DNA of 64,000 bases from Gigaspora rosea (GCA_003550325.1 QKWP01000680.1:1-64000), one strand, 5' to 3'. Counted from the first letter of the stretch, positions 1 through 12,403 are shown. Notes: generated from the sequence alone by a model not told the origin. Numbers and translations: made by a program.

Positions 1-2835
1 TTGCTAAAGTTTGCAAAATATTGCGAAACAATACAATATTACCTCCTGCGTGCATTAGTTTATTGATTTGCATGAGTACGCAACCCCTGTAGGGAAGGGT
101 AATTTGCATTGTTTTAGTCTATTTTGCAAATATTTCGCAATATATTTCGAAATATTTCGAAATAATAACCGTAATATTACCGTAATATATTACGTAATAT
201 ACTGTGTCGATTGTAAGATTTTTGTAATATTACGGGCCATAATATCTTACGTAAGATTATATATATATAAAAAATAATTTTTGAAATGATAGAGACAATT
301 TTTTTGCAAAAAAGGGGCCAAACAAGGTGCTATAGTAAAAAAATAAATAGTTGATATGCTGCCTTAGATGAAAAATTTTTCAATAGAAACAAGAATAAGA
401 TCCTTAATTAAAAGAGTACAAAACACTTAAATCAGTACAAACTAAAAAGTTTTATGTGCTTGTAAAAACCTGAAACTAGAAAAAGAAAACAAAGAGTAGT
501 TTCACTAGTAGCTTTTTGGGCATACCTAAAAAAATTATTAGAAGTAAATTGTAATTTAATATCAAGATGCAAGCAACTAGCATTCTGGCTAAAAGTTCTA
601 TATAATAAATTCTAGTACTGTATCGTATGAAAAATAAAAATCAGAAATCTATAAAAACACTAGTTGCAAGCTATATAGTAAAAATAAACCAGAAACTCTC
701 AAGCAACTTGCTGTCTGCAAGAGCCTGAAATCATCCTGGTAAAGTATTAAAATGGTAGCCTCTAAGGTATTATGGAAGAAACTTTCAAGTAAGAAAAGGT
801 ATCTTGTTTTTTTGAACGATTTTAGAAGAATTCTATTTGGTACTAGAGTTAGTTAAAAAGCTTTTTATAAAAGCATACTTAGCCAAGAAGCTACTTTTAG
901 AAAGCATTTACATGAAGTTAAAGTTCATTGAAATTAGGCCAAGTAATCTCTTTTTATAGTACATAAGGGCCGTGTCATTAATTATCTGATTATTTTTTAT
1001 CAGAGGCCTACCCCTCCTTCCTCTTTTTAATATATATATATAGTCAGGTTCTTATATATAATTTCAACTTTTTTACCTCCTTCCCTCTCTAAAAAATCAC
1101 CTGGTTTTTGTTACTCCTCTAATGGTTTTTATAATTTTATTTAAAAAGAAAAATGTATAAAAATCACAGGCTAGAAAAAAAGAATAAGAATTACAAGAGC
1201 TATGAAAAGGGATAACTATTCAGGAATAAAAAAAAAAAAGAACACTACTATGGTTAGTTACTTTAACCAAAAAGGCATTGGTAAAAAAAATACAAAGATT
1301 AAAAAAAAGACAGACTAATTTATTTGAAAAAACACAGTAAAGAAGTATATTAAAAATGGTATGAAGCCATTGTGGTTTGGATCTTGATAGAGCTAACACA
1401 AAAACCTGGCTTACCTGCAAACCGATGTGACAGGTTGCATCTAGATACTTGTGAAGCAACCAGATGATACTGGGCCTTTATTATAGTATAGTAAATTTTA
1501 TAGTATTTTCATAAGTTATAATAGTATTATACAAAATAAAGCACCAATGAGACTATCAAAGCCAAAAAAAAAATCTTCATTTTCAAATATATACTGTATT
1601 ATCAAAAAGGATTTATTTAAATAATTTAATATATATAAATCATAAGTATATTTATAATAATTTTCAAGTTTGAAATAGCTACAAATTAAGAAATATATAA
1701 TTTAAAAATATTTGAATAAAATTTTAATTTTAAAAATAATAATTTTTTAATTTATACTAATATATCTAAAATATTTATATAATACAAATATAATTTATAT
1801 TATATTATAAAATTTTTTTAAAAAAAAATATAATTAAATTTAAAAATTTTAAAAAAAGTTTATATTAAAATATTATATAAATTATATATTTTTTTGTTAA
1901 AATTCAAAAAGTGGTATTATTAAACAAAATTTTGAATTATTATAATTTAATTTTACAACAATAAATTACAATCAAATCTTAGTTAAATCTTTACAAATTA
2001 TATCTTTACCAAATATCTTAAACTAAATTATAATGTAACTTTACTATTTATTAATAAAATAAGTATTTTATATATATATATATTTGTCAATAAAAAAAAA
2101 ATAATAATCTATCGTCAGATAGTATAAAGAACTTTAAATTTAATTTATACTATAATGATTGAATGCTATACTTGTACCTCAATAATTTAAAATATTCAGC
2201 AGATAAGAGTAAAACTCGTAAAAAAAAAAAATCTGGTGCCTTGGAAACAAGATCAAGTAACGTGAAAATTAACATTTTTCTCAAAAAATCACATTAATAT
2301 CGAAACTTTACCTAAGAAATCACCCTTCATGTACTAACAAAAAAAAAAATTCCTTGCAAAATTTTGGTCTACTAAACCCGTTAACCCAATTAAAACATCA
2401 CGTTTTAAAAAAAGACGGCGACATGTAAATAATCTCAACAATAGGAAATGTGGAGGAATTATTATTCATCTTTTAAGTAATTACAGGTTATCACTTTTTG
2501 GTGGATTTATCAACGTTTTATTAACGTTAAGCATTTAAGTCAAACTCTTTGCAGTCCTCATTATTATATATATTCTTTTCATTTTATGGAATAATAACAA
2601 ATCTCAGTTATTTAAACCGAAATAACGATTATCAAACCATCGGATGAGTTAATACTATAAATAATCTCCAAAAAAGAAAGAAAAACTTTAATAATATATC
2701 AGATTGTTTTTTTTTTGTTTCCTTTTTTTTTTTTTTGTTTCCTTTTTTTTTTTAATCTCTATATAAAAACCAATTTATAAACATTTACCAAATTTTAAAA
2801 AATAAAAGAAAAACAATAAATGTATAAAATGTATA
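1..2835. other. AT-rich gene-poor flank
   Basis: No supportable gene is seen. The first 300 bases are a degenerate array of GCAAAATATT / AATATTACG words. The same kind of sequence recurs near 38.6, 39.3, 44.7 and 46.5 kb. Bases 1600-2100 are almost pure A/T. Two short poly-T/GTTTCC blocks (about 2706-2752) lie just downstream of the FYVE-RING gene stop codon. The small open frames here have low-complexity translations and no recognisable motif. Confidence 0.6.
1420..1480 (+). repeat. LINE 3'-end relic
   Basis: Matches by eye the block near 63260-63320 and 43930-43990: a shared GACAGGTTGCATCT word, then AACCAGATGATnCTGGGC. In those better copies the block sits about 100 bp ahead of a CAAAACTGTCAAAG-polyA end, so this is probably a short relic of a LINE 3' untranslated region. 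It is diverged here and its own poly-A end is not visible. Confidence 0.45.
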
Positions 2836-5800
2836 TCACCGAAAATGTATAGGACATTCACCACCTCTATCAAACCATCCCTGTATACAATGATAATGAT
2901 ATGAACATAAACAGTTCAAACGCGTTACGGTTTCGCCTATTTTTTCAATAATAAGAAATATGTAATTTTGTGAGCATAAATCACAAAAGCAAAATGAATC
3001 GAATGGTAATTAAATAAAAGAAAATTTTAAAAATTCTTACCGGCAAGAAATTCTTCGAAGCAGATGGGGCATTCTTGGCCGACGAGGAAGTTATTTTGTA
3101 GGAGTTTATAAACTGTAGTAACAAAAGAGAGTTCCGATTTTGTCGTAGAATAGTGGTGATAGGGGAAAGTTTGATGGAATGATACCAACACATAGGAAAT
3201 AAGACAGAAACCGCGAATAAGTTATAATAATGTTTCGCCAACAATTTATATTTATGATAGGGCCTTTATTAGTTCTTTCTTTCTACCCTGCTTTTCCGTT
3301 TTGTTCAAACTACAAAATCTGCTCACCCACATATTTATAACCGCTAACGCTATTTCCACTCTTGTCTAAACATTGCTGGACGTGTTCTTCTTGGGCCTCT
3401 TTTCCTCCAAATTTGCTTAAAGTTGTGCTACAAGCAGGGCATTCAGTCATGGTTGAACTACTACTCATACGTCTGCTGTGACTAACAGACGATGCACCTC
3501 CAACCAATGAAGTAGAAGTGAAGCTATTTGCCCGTGGACGTGGAGTAAGACCTATTGAAGCAAAACACGCGCTACATACGCGATGGTATTGATGAGTTTG
3601 ACTGGTTTCACCACTTCCAGAAGGATTAAGAACCTGTGAAGGGTGCAATTGAACTCGTGCACTGGAACATTTAGCGCATACTACTTGACCGCATCGTCTA
3701 ATTTTTGTGCGCATTTATTAAATAAATTTAAACACTTATAAAGTTAACCAAATCTTTTAAATAATAATTATCGCGGCTGAAGCTGGAAATTTTCAAAAAT
3801 TTTTGTGGCACTTTTTTTTTTTTTTTAATAATATAGGTTAAGGTTTAGGGTGTTTTGATAATAAAAGAGTATAATTGGATTTTGATAGGGTGTATATTTT
3901 AAAATCAAGGTTTTTAATTTTCAACTTCAGTCATTTCCAATTTCAGCCGCGACAATAATCATAATGATTAGTACAGACCTGCAATGATGTTTTCTAACAA
4001 ACATACTAAACCTTCCTTTACATCGGCGACATTCATTTACGTCTTCATCATTTTCCCATTTATAACCCGAAGATATTGAATGTCCGGAGGCATTTGTCAT
4101 GTTGATACCTGTTTGAGGATGTGCTCTGGTTGGGGAAACTATTTGATTCTCATAAATTGATGGTTGAGCATTACCAACATCTTCACTTGGAAAAGCGTTT
4201 TTCCATGGATTCTCAATAACTTCAATGCTTGCCGTTGATGGTGCTCTAAGATTGGTGATTGTACTCTTATCAATTGCTTTCGAGGGATTGGTCGATATAT
4301 CTGATCTAAATGGAAGAATAGGAGATGGAGATTTTGACAAATTTGGGGTTATCGGTACATCATGGAGACTTGGACTTCGTGGAGCTCCATCATTTCCTTT
4401 TACCATATATTCTAAAGTTTCAACATGTGACGTAAAGCTTCTAAATATCGATATGGCTTGTTGTTTTCGTTGTGCATTTAGATCGGCTACAAATTTTAAA
4501 ATGGTAAAATTATTACTATTTGATAAATATATATTAACTACTAAAAAAAACAAATAAATAAAATTATGAATACTTTTAATTCCTGATGATAAAATTTCGA
4601 TTGCTTCTTTATACTTAATTAATTGTTCAGAAATTGAAAGTTCAACAGCCTTTCCTTTACTATTATTAGAATTTTTTTTAACAATTGATTCAGCACTCTC
4701 AATATAATCAGGTGTATCATTTTCACTATTTGAAACAAGCTGTAGTTCTACTCCGTTCTCAGAAACATCCACTTGACGTTTCATAACGCGCACCCATCTT
4801 CTCCTTCGGACCCAACCACCACTGGTTGATTGTGGTGATGCAGTCCACATTCCATCAGGATCATCAAAGCTTTTAGAGTATTGCCATCCTTGTGAGTCTA
4901 CACGTGGATGAGAAAGATCAATTTGCCATTCATCAGAGACCCAAAACCAGGGTCTATGAGAAGGCTTTGATGAAGTTGTTGAAAGAACCGAAGCAGATGA
5001 AACAGATGATGATATCCCTGAAGGAAGACGAACATTATCCTTAGATTGAGGTTTCCCACTAGGATAAGACCAAGGACCACGAACGTCAGTTTTTAGAAGG
5101 CTATTTGCTGAATATTTTGATGGGCCACGAATAGATAGACCAAATGATGATGATGATCGTTGATTTTCATGAAGAATAATAGGTACTGTAATATGAAATG
5201 CATAAAGATCATATGGCTGATTCGTATTTGGCATATGTATAAGTTCATCGAAAGTAGACGCTGTAGAAAATAAACTATTAATAAAATGAAATAAAATAAA
5301 ATAAAAATAAAATAAAGTTATGCAACCATGTCTTAAAAACTTACCTTGCGGTAGTGATTTTTTACCCTTCCACCATTCACGTTCAGCTTTTTCCAATAAT
5401 TCACAAATATATACTTCATGAGAGATAGCGGCTGCATCATATGCGGTTTCTCCAAACTTATTTTTAATAAGAGGATTTGCACCACCACGATCCAAGAGAT
5501 ATTCGACAATATTAATATGTCCCTTCGATGCAGCATTCACTGTAATGGAAAATCATTTGTTAAACACGTGTTTAAAAAATATATATATATGATATAATGT
5601 AATCAAATAACAATATTATCGAATGGAGTATAGTTGCAAAACTATCATTATATGAAACAACTAATAACATGTGAATTCACATATAATAAATTATATGCGT
5701 GATTTAACATGAATTGATTTTTTGAGACAAACTATTCATTGGAGGTAACTCAACTCACTTAACGGGGTATGTCCATTTTTGCTTTTAACATCCACATCGG

Positions 5801-6448
5801 CATGAGCAATCTCTAGTAAGTGCTTAACAATCGGCAAGTAACCTTGGGCAGAGGCATTATGTAAAGCAGTCCACCCATCGTTATCTTTTTGTTCAATATT
5901 GGCCTGCTTTCGTACAAGCCAAGCTACAACATCGGCATGTCCACTGTAAGCTGCTTTCAGAAGAGCTGTCTATATAAAAACATTGTTGATATGAAATACC
6001 GAAGAAATAGATCGTTATTTCACAATTATAGACATACCTCACCGGTTTGGTCTTCAAGATCTACAATGGCACCTGCATCTATAATTAACCATTTTACGAT
6101 TTCTAAGTGGCCACGAGAAGCAGCATAGTGTAGCGGGGTTAAGCCAGAAGATGAGCTTGCTTCGTTAGCGAGTAAGAAGGCAGAGGTAGCTTCACCAGAA
6201 CCACGAGGATCTAGCAATTCCTTAACTCTAGCCATATTTCCAGCGGCAGTTGCTTCGTGAATATCCAAATCATTTTCCACAGAGCCATCAATGTCAAGTC
6301 GAGAAGCGTGAGAAGTCTGAGCAGTAGAGGGGAGTTTTACCTGATTTTTATGAATATTGCCATAATAACGGTGACTCTCCCCAGGGATTGGTGGGTGAAC
6401 AGAATCAGGAATGTGTAATGTGGGAGTAAGAGGTGGAGAAGAAACCAT
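2836..6448 (-). CDS. ankyrin-DysF-FYVE-RING endosomal protein
   Basis: Eight exons, 5' to 3': 6448-6038, 5969-5759, 5539-5345, 5260-4574, 4486-3979, 3697-3327, 3112-3041, 2936-2836. The sum is 2556 nt, 851 aa, open throughout, and all introns are GT-AG. Domains seen: ankyrin repeats (about 60-270, e.g. TPLHYAASRGHLEIVKWL); a Peroxin/Ferlin DysF domain (about 375-435, WFWVSDEWQID, then GWQYSKSF, then VRRRRWVR); a complete FYVE finger (about 645-720, with WENDED, RKHHCRRCG and RVCSAC, the three phosphatidylinositol-3-phosphate signatures); a C2HC finger (CPAC...HVQQC); and a C-terminal RING (CPICFEEF, NCLCSYHYHC, CPIH). FYVE plus RING is known from fungal endosome/vacuole ubiquitin ligases, so an E3 role at endosomes is inferred. 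The start is the first ATG of the ankyrin exon. The last two exons, which hold the RING, are short and easily missed: without them the protein would appear to stop at 3310. Confidence 0.9.
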
Positions 6449-7351
6449 AGTGAAAAGCGAAAAATCAACAAGTAAAATATATATTATTTTGTAAGTTTTA
6501 ATAACGTTAAACGTTTAAATTCCGTATGTTTGTTATAAAGATGCCATAATATGGTCACAAGTCGTAGTACAAACTTGTCCCTAAACTTTACACATTAGTA
6601 AATCTATATTTGGAGTAGTATTGATATCTAGCCCGGCTTTAAACACTTTATGATTGGTTACATAATGTTAACAATTAGTAGTTATTTTACATATTTGATA
6701 TATACTTTATTTTTAAGTTTTTTTAAGATGTTGGTGAAAATTAGTTTCACCAATTTCACTATATAGTTTTTAAACTATATTAGCTGTATAGTGCTAGTGA
6801 TAAAGATACTATATATTAATAAAGATACTGTATTTTTTTTTTAATCAAATTGCCAGATAATCTGGTCGAAATCCAAAATCACATGCAAACGGCCGATCTA
6901 TCGATCTATCTGACTACATTTTTTTGTCATATTCCTGGGCTAATTTTTCATAGCGATAAAAGCAAATTCTTGTAAATTCTGACCAAATTATGTAAAAAAT
7001 TATTTAATGAGGATTGGTAAGCTAGTTTTGATGGGTCAATGCTCAGCTGCAGTGTATTGAGCCACGATTTACGCCATGGTGACAGTGCTAAAGCCATGTT
7101 ATTTTGGGGTATGGTTTTTTTTTGAACCGAACTAAGCCATTCAAGCTTACAGTCAAGAGAATAAAAACATGGTTGTTTAATCCCTTCTTTGAATATTAAT
7201 GGAATTGTTAAAAAAACGCTATTTTATTGACGTTAAACGGTGCTTGCTTATCTGTTATCCATAAATTGATAACGATAAAGATCAGATCACATGGATACGG
7301 AAATTTGTTTATAAAGCAACGTGTTAAAAAATTTTTGGAAATTCGTGAAAA
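6449..7351. promoter_or_regulatory. divergent intergenic interval
   Basis: This 903-bp gap separates the divergent FYVE-RING (minus) and HDHD2-like (plus) start codons and must hold both promoters. It is AT-rich. No repeat with terminal repeats and no open frame with a motif is visible, and I cannot place a specific element within it. Confidence 0.45.
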
Positions 7352-8931
7352 ATGAATTCTATTCGTGGTATACTCATTGATATTTCGGGCACCTTACTCA
7401 TTGGAAACAGTCAAGTACTTTATAGTTTATAACCTCACTGAAATAAAACTGAGACAAAGCGTTGATTTATTTTCTCAACTTAGGCGTGCGAAGGTGCCAT
7501 TGGTGGTTTGAAAAAACTTAGGGAAGCTGGTATTCCAGTAAGTATCTGTTATTAAACCAGTGGAATAAAGAAGTGTTGCTAAGCGAAAACCAGTTTTCTA
7601 AATACAGATAATTAAATAATATTCTATAATTTCTATATTTAGACTTTCTGGTTTTCACTTGGTGATACCCAAATACAGTAATATAAATCCATGTTATTAA
7701 TATCGATACTATTTATACAGTTTCGATTTTGTACCAATACGACAAAGGAAAGTCGATCTGCAATTTTAAAAAAATTGATTGATTCGGGGTTTGATACGAA
7801 TAAGAATGAGGTTTGTTTTTTTTTAAAAAAAAGTTGATCATATAATAATATAGCATACGGTAGTATTAAAGTTGATTCTTTCATATTTTTCAAAAGATAA
7901 TTACTACATTAAGCGCATGCCGTGATTTGATAATCTCACGCAAACTCAGGTAACAACTTGGATGTCTTATATTCAGACACTGATGATTGAAGATTTATCG
8001 CACTATATCTACTCATTTTATTTGAATTAGACCTTTGTTACTTTTGGAAGAAGATGCATTAGAAGATTTCAAGGGCGTCCCAACAGAAGAACCAAAGGAT
8101 GCTGTTGTAATAGGTCTATCACCATCTAATATGCGATATGACATGGTAAGTGCAAATAACAATTACGAACTATATTTATTTACACATTTATATTTTTAAT
8201 ATTACTATCTGTACTCGCAGCTTAACAAGGCTTTCCGCATATTGATCAATAATCAAGATGCACCTTTAATTGCTCTTCACAAATCTAAATATTTTGCTGA
8301 ATCAGATGGACTTAGCTTAGGTCCTGGTCCATTTGTTTCGGCATTAGAATACGCTTGTGAAGGGGTTAAAGCAATTGTTATCGGAAAGGTAATATAAGAA
8401 TATTTTAAATCTTGATCAATAAGAATTAATATTTTAATACATAATTTTCGTCTCGAAAATTTTTCAAGCCGGAAAAAAGTTTTTTTGAATCTGCGCTTAA
8501 AGACATGGATCTTCTGGAAAAGGCAAATCATGTTGTTATGATTGGAGATGATATTGAACAAGACTTGGGAGGTAGCGTGATGGTTTACTGTTTATCGTTT
8601 AACATCGTTTAACAACAAAAATAGCTCAATTTTTGACTTCATAGGTGGCGCGAAGGAATTGGGATTAATTCGTTACCTTGGTACGTGATACCATATTTTA
8701 ACTATGCTTTTAATGATTTTAATCTTAAATTTTATATATCTTTTCATTACAGTCAAGACCGGAAAGGTAAGATTAGTTGATACTTGGACAAATTATATAA
8801 CACGAATTAAACCCTGAATCTTTCTTTGATAGTATCGAAGTGGTGATGAATTGCGTGATCCCACTATTGATGGTGTTTTTGATAATTTTGGTAAATTTGT
8901 TGATTTCATTTTGAACAATATCAAAAAATAG
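7352..8931 (+). CDS. HDHD2-like HAD-superfamily phosphatase
   Basis: Ten exons: 7352-7414, 7484-7537, 7721-7810, 7897-7949, 8031-8145, 8221-8388, 8469-8571, 8645-8680, 8753-8766, 8833-8931. The total is 795 nt, 264 aa, close to the roughly 260 aa of animal HDHD2. HAD motifs are visible in order: motif I LIDISGTLL near residue 10, motif II FCTNTT near 42, the motif III lysine in IGKPEKS, and motif IV MIGDDIEQD. Motif I is DxS rather than the usual DxD. That is the normal state of HDHD2, so it is probably not damage, but it questions classical phosphomonoesterase chemistry. The C-terminal DGVFDNF matches the family tail. Exon 9 is only 14 nt. Substrate is unknown; cytosolic location is assumed because no signal peptide is seen. 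Confidence 0.92.
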
Positions 8932-9240
8932 ACCGCATATACATTACAAGGCAGCTGCAGTTGCAATTGTGCGAAGCGAATCACCTCTTTGGTGTCCCAA
9001 GGGCATAAACTGTCGGTTTTCAGAATTGAATCTTGGCAAAAAATAACAGCCCAATTTTCTATAATTCATCTAATAACACTAGTTATAAATGTTATTTGTA
9101 AATTATTATGTAATATAACTGTGAATATGAAAATTTACTTTTATAATTATGCGGCAAGTTATTTATTATTTCAAAAAATAAAACAGCATTTAGCAAATGG
9201 TTTAATCTAGTGATGCGTTAAAGTCGGATGTATTATAGAG
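8932..9240. other. 3' flank, no gene seen
   Basis: AT-rich sequence after the HDHD2-like stop codon. The open frame here reads through it without any recognisable motif. I see no other structure. Confidence 0.5.
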
Positions 9241-9432
9241 TACACAGTGGCTCTCGATATAACGGAGGCCATGGTTCCAGTTCTTTGTTCCGTTATATCA
9301 AAAGCTCCGTTATATCAAAATCTCATGATATATAAGATATTATAGTAAATCATAATTTGGTTCCATTATAATTCTCCGTATTAAGCAATATCCGTTATAT
9401 CGATGGTCCGCTATATCGAGAGCCACTGTGTA
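9241..9432. mobile_element. pogo/Tc1-mariner-like MITE, TA-flanked
   Basis: About 192 bp with perfect 20-bp terminal inverted repeats, ACACAGTGGCTCTCGATATA at the left and its reverse complement at the right, flanked by TA on both sides. The CAGTGGNCTCGATATAACG-type end resembles known pogo/Tigger termini. Inside, CCGTTATATC recurs at least four times on both strands. There is no coding capacity, so this is a non-autonomous element. The class is inferred from the termini and TA duplication. Confidence 0.82.
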
Positions 9433-9898
9433 TATATTAATTTATACGCATGACTACAGTGTTGTGATTTTAGTATTACTATTTAAAACTGGTTTATTAA
9501 TAATTTTTCTTTTTAAGTTTATAATGCAACACACTTTATTTGTATTGTACAGTACAAGACAAAGAAAAATGTCCAATATTCGGTATGTTTTATAAAAAAT
9601 TTTAACTAAGGTTAGTGTTAGGTCTAGTGGGCGAAGTTATACAAAAAATTTTTTCTGTTAATACATGAAAGATGATTTCTTGGATGAAATTTCAAGATCA
9701 GTGTGCTTTTCATTTTTTTATTTTTTTTATTTTCGAGTTTTATTTTTTATTTTTTTTTATTTTTTCGATTTTCTATTTTTTTCTTCTGTGTTTCTAAATT
9801 TTCAAGTTTCTTGTGGCTTTAATTTGAAATTTTTAATCAAAAGTTCTACGTTCTTCCTTGATAACCGAGGGTAGAGGTTGGAACCGAATTTAAATATT

Positions 9899-9956
9899 CG
9901 AGTTTATCACATCAAAATTCGATTTTATCACACCAAAATTCGAGTTTATCACATGT
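9899..9956. repeat. short tandem repeat
   Basis: Three near-identical copies of a roughly 20-bp unit (TTCGAGTTTATCACATCAAAA with small changes) lie head to tail. Confidence 0.75.
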
Positions 9957-10498
9957 AACTTCTGGATCTCGACAAAATGGACAATGTGGCGCTGTAAATA
10001 GTAGGTCGCGATCAACGCAGTTACCGTTCATCAAGTCGTTGAACCATTTGACCATCATCTTCGTTGCTATTTGGCACTGGATTTTCTGCCAAATAACTCT
10101 GAATCAGTTTTGGCAATTCTAATGACTTGGGAGGGAGGCTGAGTTCTTCTAGTTCGACACGTCTGAAATTTACTGTTTTGTAAACTAAAAATTAATGAAA
10201 ATAAAAATTATAAAAATAAAAATTAATAAAAATAAATAACAAGTATCAATCCAATATCCATTATTTAGAACTCAATTAATCTTACGTGGTAACTCCAGTT
10301 GCCTATCCGATGAGGTCGCAAGGTTTTTCTTTTCTTAGAAGGAGCTATCGAAGCAGCAGCCGTCTTTGGGACTGGCATGTCGTTTGTTTTGTCCCTGAGT
10401 GTGTCTCTTTGGCTTCGTTTACTCCACATATTTTCGAGGACCTCGATGTCATCCTTTGTAAAAAAAAAAATTGATAAATAGTGAGATAGATAGTTCAA
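9950..10498 (-). pseudogene. unrecognised decayed coding relic
   Basis: On the minus strand, 10265-10470 reads as an open stretch with basic, alanine/serine-rich content ending near NWSYH at a plausible GTAAGA donor. Beyond a possible acceptor near 10165, further codon-like stretches appear in two different frames: one with LEELSLPPK, the other with WFNDLMNG and a CPFC zinc-like pair. No single frame joins them, so I read it as a decayed gene or transposon fragment. The family is not recognised. Confidence 0.3.
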
Positions 10499-10507
10499 AT
10501 AAATAAG

Positions 10508-10668
10508 TTAGAATCATCAGAACGAATCGTCCAAGAGCTCAAGAATCTACTAGCTAAACATATTACCGCAGCAATAAACAATTCTATATCACAAAATTTT
10601 GCAATAAATCAATATAAATCAAGGTTCCAAGCCTTGATTTTAACTAAAAATTTTCTTACAATTTTGTA
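10508..10668 (+). pseudogene. short open relic, family unknown
   Basis: An open plus-strand stretch of about 53 codons with protein-like composition (SSERIVQELKNLLAKH near its start) ends at a TAA. It has no start codon and no recognised motif. It precedes the kinase fragment in the same orientation but in an unconnected frame, and it could belong to either neighbouring relic. Confidence 0.25.
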
Positions 10669-10840
10669 ATTAGTAGTTATTTCCTAAATCTGGTAACACA
10701 AACCTGACAATAAGCAAAATTTTTAATTTTGTTATGACCAGAATAATTGATTCCACTATCTAAAATATATTTCTTTAGATTTTAACTAACCTTCTTTGTG
10801 TGTAAAAGTTATCTAGCCTTATTCCTTGTGATTTCTGATA

Positions 10841-11047
10841 CCTCCAAATCTTTCGCAATCACTTGGTGAAAAGGAACAAGAAGAACATATTCATGGAGTT
10901 TTACCTTATATTGCACCGGAGCTCTTTCAAAAACTACCATATACTCAAGCTTCAGATATTTATTCATTCGGAATAATTATGGTAGAAATAACAACTGGTC
11001 AAAGACCTTTTAATGATTATAAATTCGATATCGAGTCCATCACATAA
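10841..11047 (+). pseudogene. TKL-type protein kinase fragment
   Basis: A 69-codon open fragment covers only the activation-loop end and the start of the kinase C-lobe: GVLPYIAPELF, then YTQASDIYSFGIIMVEITTG and QRPFND, ending at TAA. This APE-motif and D-Y-S-F-G signature is typical of the very large TKL kinase family of Glomeromycotina. The ATP-binding lobe, the catalytic HRD and DFG motifs, and the rest of the C-lobe are absent, so it cannot be active. It runs straight into the tandem repeats that follow. Family call is confident; parent gene unknown. Confidence 0.85.
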
Positions 11048-11049
11048 AC

Positions 11050-11190
11050 GCCATAGAGATACCACCACACAATTGCCATAGAGACACCGTACAAACGCTA
11101 TAAAGTACAAATGCAGTAAAGACACCGTACAAACGCCGTAAAGACACCGTATAAAGACACCGTACAAACGCCGTAGGGACACCACACTTG
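11050..11190. repeat. degenerate CACCGTACAAACGCCGTAAAGA array
   Basis: Seven or so diverged copies of a 16-22 bp unit (GACACCGTACAAACGCCGTA and variants) lie directly after the kinase fragment. Open frames across it only translate the repeat (YGVF/CLYGV peptides) and are not genes. Confidence 0.8.
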
Positions 11191-11492
11191 ATGGTAGTGC
11201 TAAGACTCATACTATCAGAGAGCCCTTTGGATAGCCTTGGTTGTAAAACTTGATTTTTTCGGAGCAATCATGACTCCGATTGTTGTCAGTCGGTTGTAAC
11301 TAGACATAACTCCTTCCATTTCTCGAATATATTTAGGTCCAATCGATCCAGGCCTACTATAGTTCTATAAGATTGTAAAATGGCATAAGCTTGAATTTTT
11401 GACTTACAGTATATGATTTAAACAAATATAATATTTACTTTAATTTGCGTTAGAATTGTATATTCTCAGTGTCCACCAAAAAAATCTATTCC

Positions 11493-11495
<3 letters not shown>

Positions 11496-11561
<66 letters not shown>

Positions 11562-11590
11562 AAGAGAGAAAGAGAGAAAGAAAGAGAGCC
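11496..11590. repeat. GA-rich microsatellite
   Basis: About 95 bp of (GA)n interrupted by AAAG units. Arg-Glu-repeat open frames over it are artefacts. Confidence 0.95.
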
Positions 11591-12086
11591 AGAAGCGGCA
11601 ATTCCCCTGAAATTAGCAATAAAGTTGCGCAGGGGTTGCCGAACAGACGAAACTAGACAAGTGTTGTTACTTGTGAGTATCAGCCGGTGGTTTCTGATTT
11701 TTGTGGAGAGGTGGGTGGGCGAATTTTGACTGTTATTGTTGTTGCTTGTGAGTGGAGAGTGAGAGAGAGTCTGTGGCGAGTGTATTTATGTGATTTTTAG
11801 CTGATGCTTGGTGTAATGCCACGTGATCGGTAGATGGTCGCTGTTTTCGAATAGATCGATAAACGGAAGATCCCGTAAAGACTATACAATCATCACATCA
11901 CGTGAAATAATGCATACGTCATTTGTTTACTTGCGCGCTAACAAAAATTTGCCTAAACTAATCTGTAATCTCAATTATCTCAAGAATGACTAAACCAATT
12001 TGATGATCTAGCTGTCGTTAGAATCGGAAGAATTGGCTCTACAAACTTTAATTAAAGGATCAAAGAACCTTTACATAGTAAAATAA

Positions 12087-12196
12087 TTGATCGACTATAG
12101 TCGGCTATTAACCGGTATGACCGACCGCACTTAGCCGGCTATATGTTAATAACCGACCGAAACCGACCATAACCGACCGAACCCATCCCTAGTCAT
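12087..12196. repeat. degenerate ACCGACCG motif array
   Basis: Repeated CCGACCG / CGGCTAT words on both strands, ending at CCCATCCCTA, which is the reverse complement of a TAGGGATG-type end like that at 52171. It resembles the motif-array elements found elsewhere in the window, but no left end or target duplication could be matched, so it may be a truncated copy. Confidence 0.45.
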
Positions 12197-12403
12197 AAAT
12201 ATAATGATTTTCAAGCGCAAGTAAAAATAGTTTTTATAATTGTTTTGGTATTTTTTTCTTTCGAGTTTTTTCAAATCAGAAAATGTTGAGAACGAGTATG
12301 TTCTCTGATTGATAAATTCAATATCAGATGTAATGTAAAATCACGCTAACGCTGGTAAGCGAAATTTTTTATTTTCGATTAACGCACGTGAAGGTACATG
12401 GGT

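Noticed and set aside
2981..3244. 87-codon minus-strand frame overlapping the FYVE-RING gene
   Set aside because: It reads exon 7 of the real gene in the wrong frame and runs through its introns; the RING-coding frame is the correct one.
3927..5540. Single 537-codon gene model
   Set aside because: It runs through three introns. Splice sites and domain continuity show it is exons 3 to 5 of an eight-exon gene.
11456..11729. Arg-Glu repeat open frames
   Set aside because: Translation of a GA microsatellite in two frames.
12087..12196. A tenth complete hAT-like element
   Set aside because: Only the right CATCCCTA-type end is recognisable and no 8-bp duplication could be matched, so it is listed as an array only.
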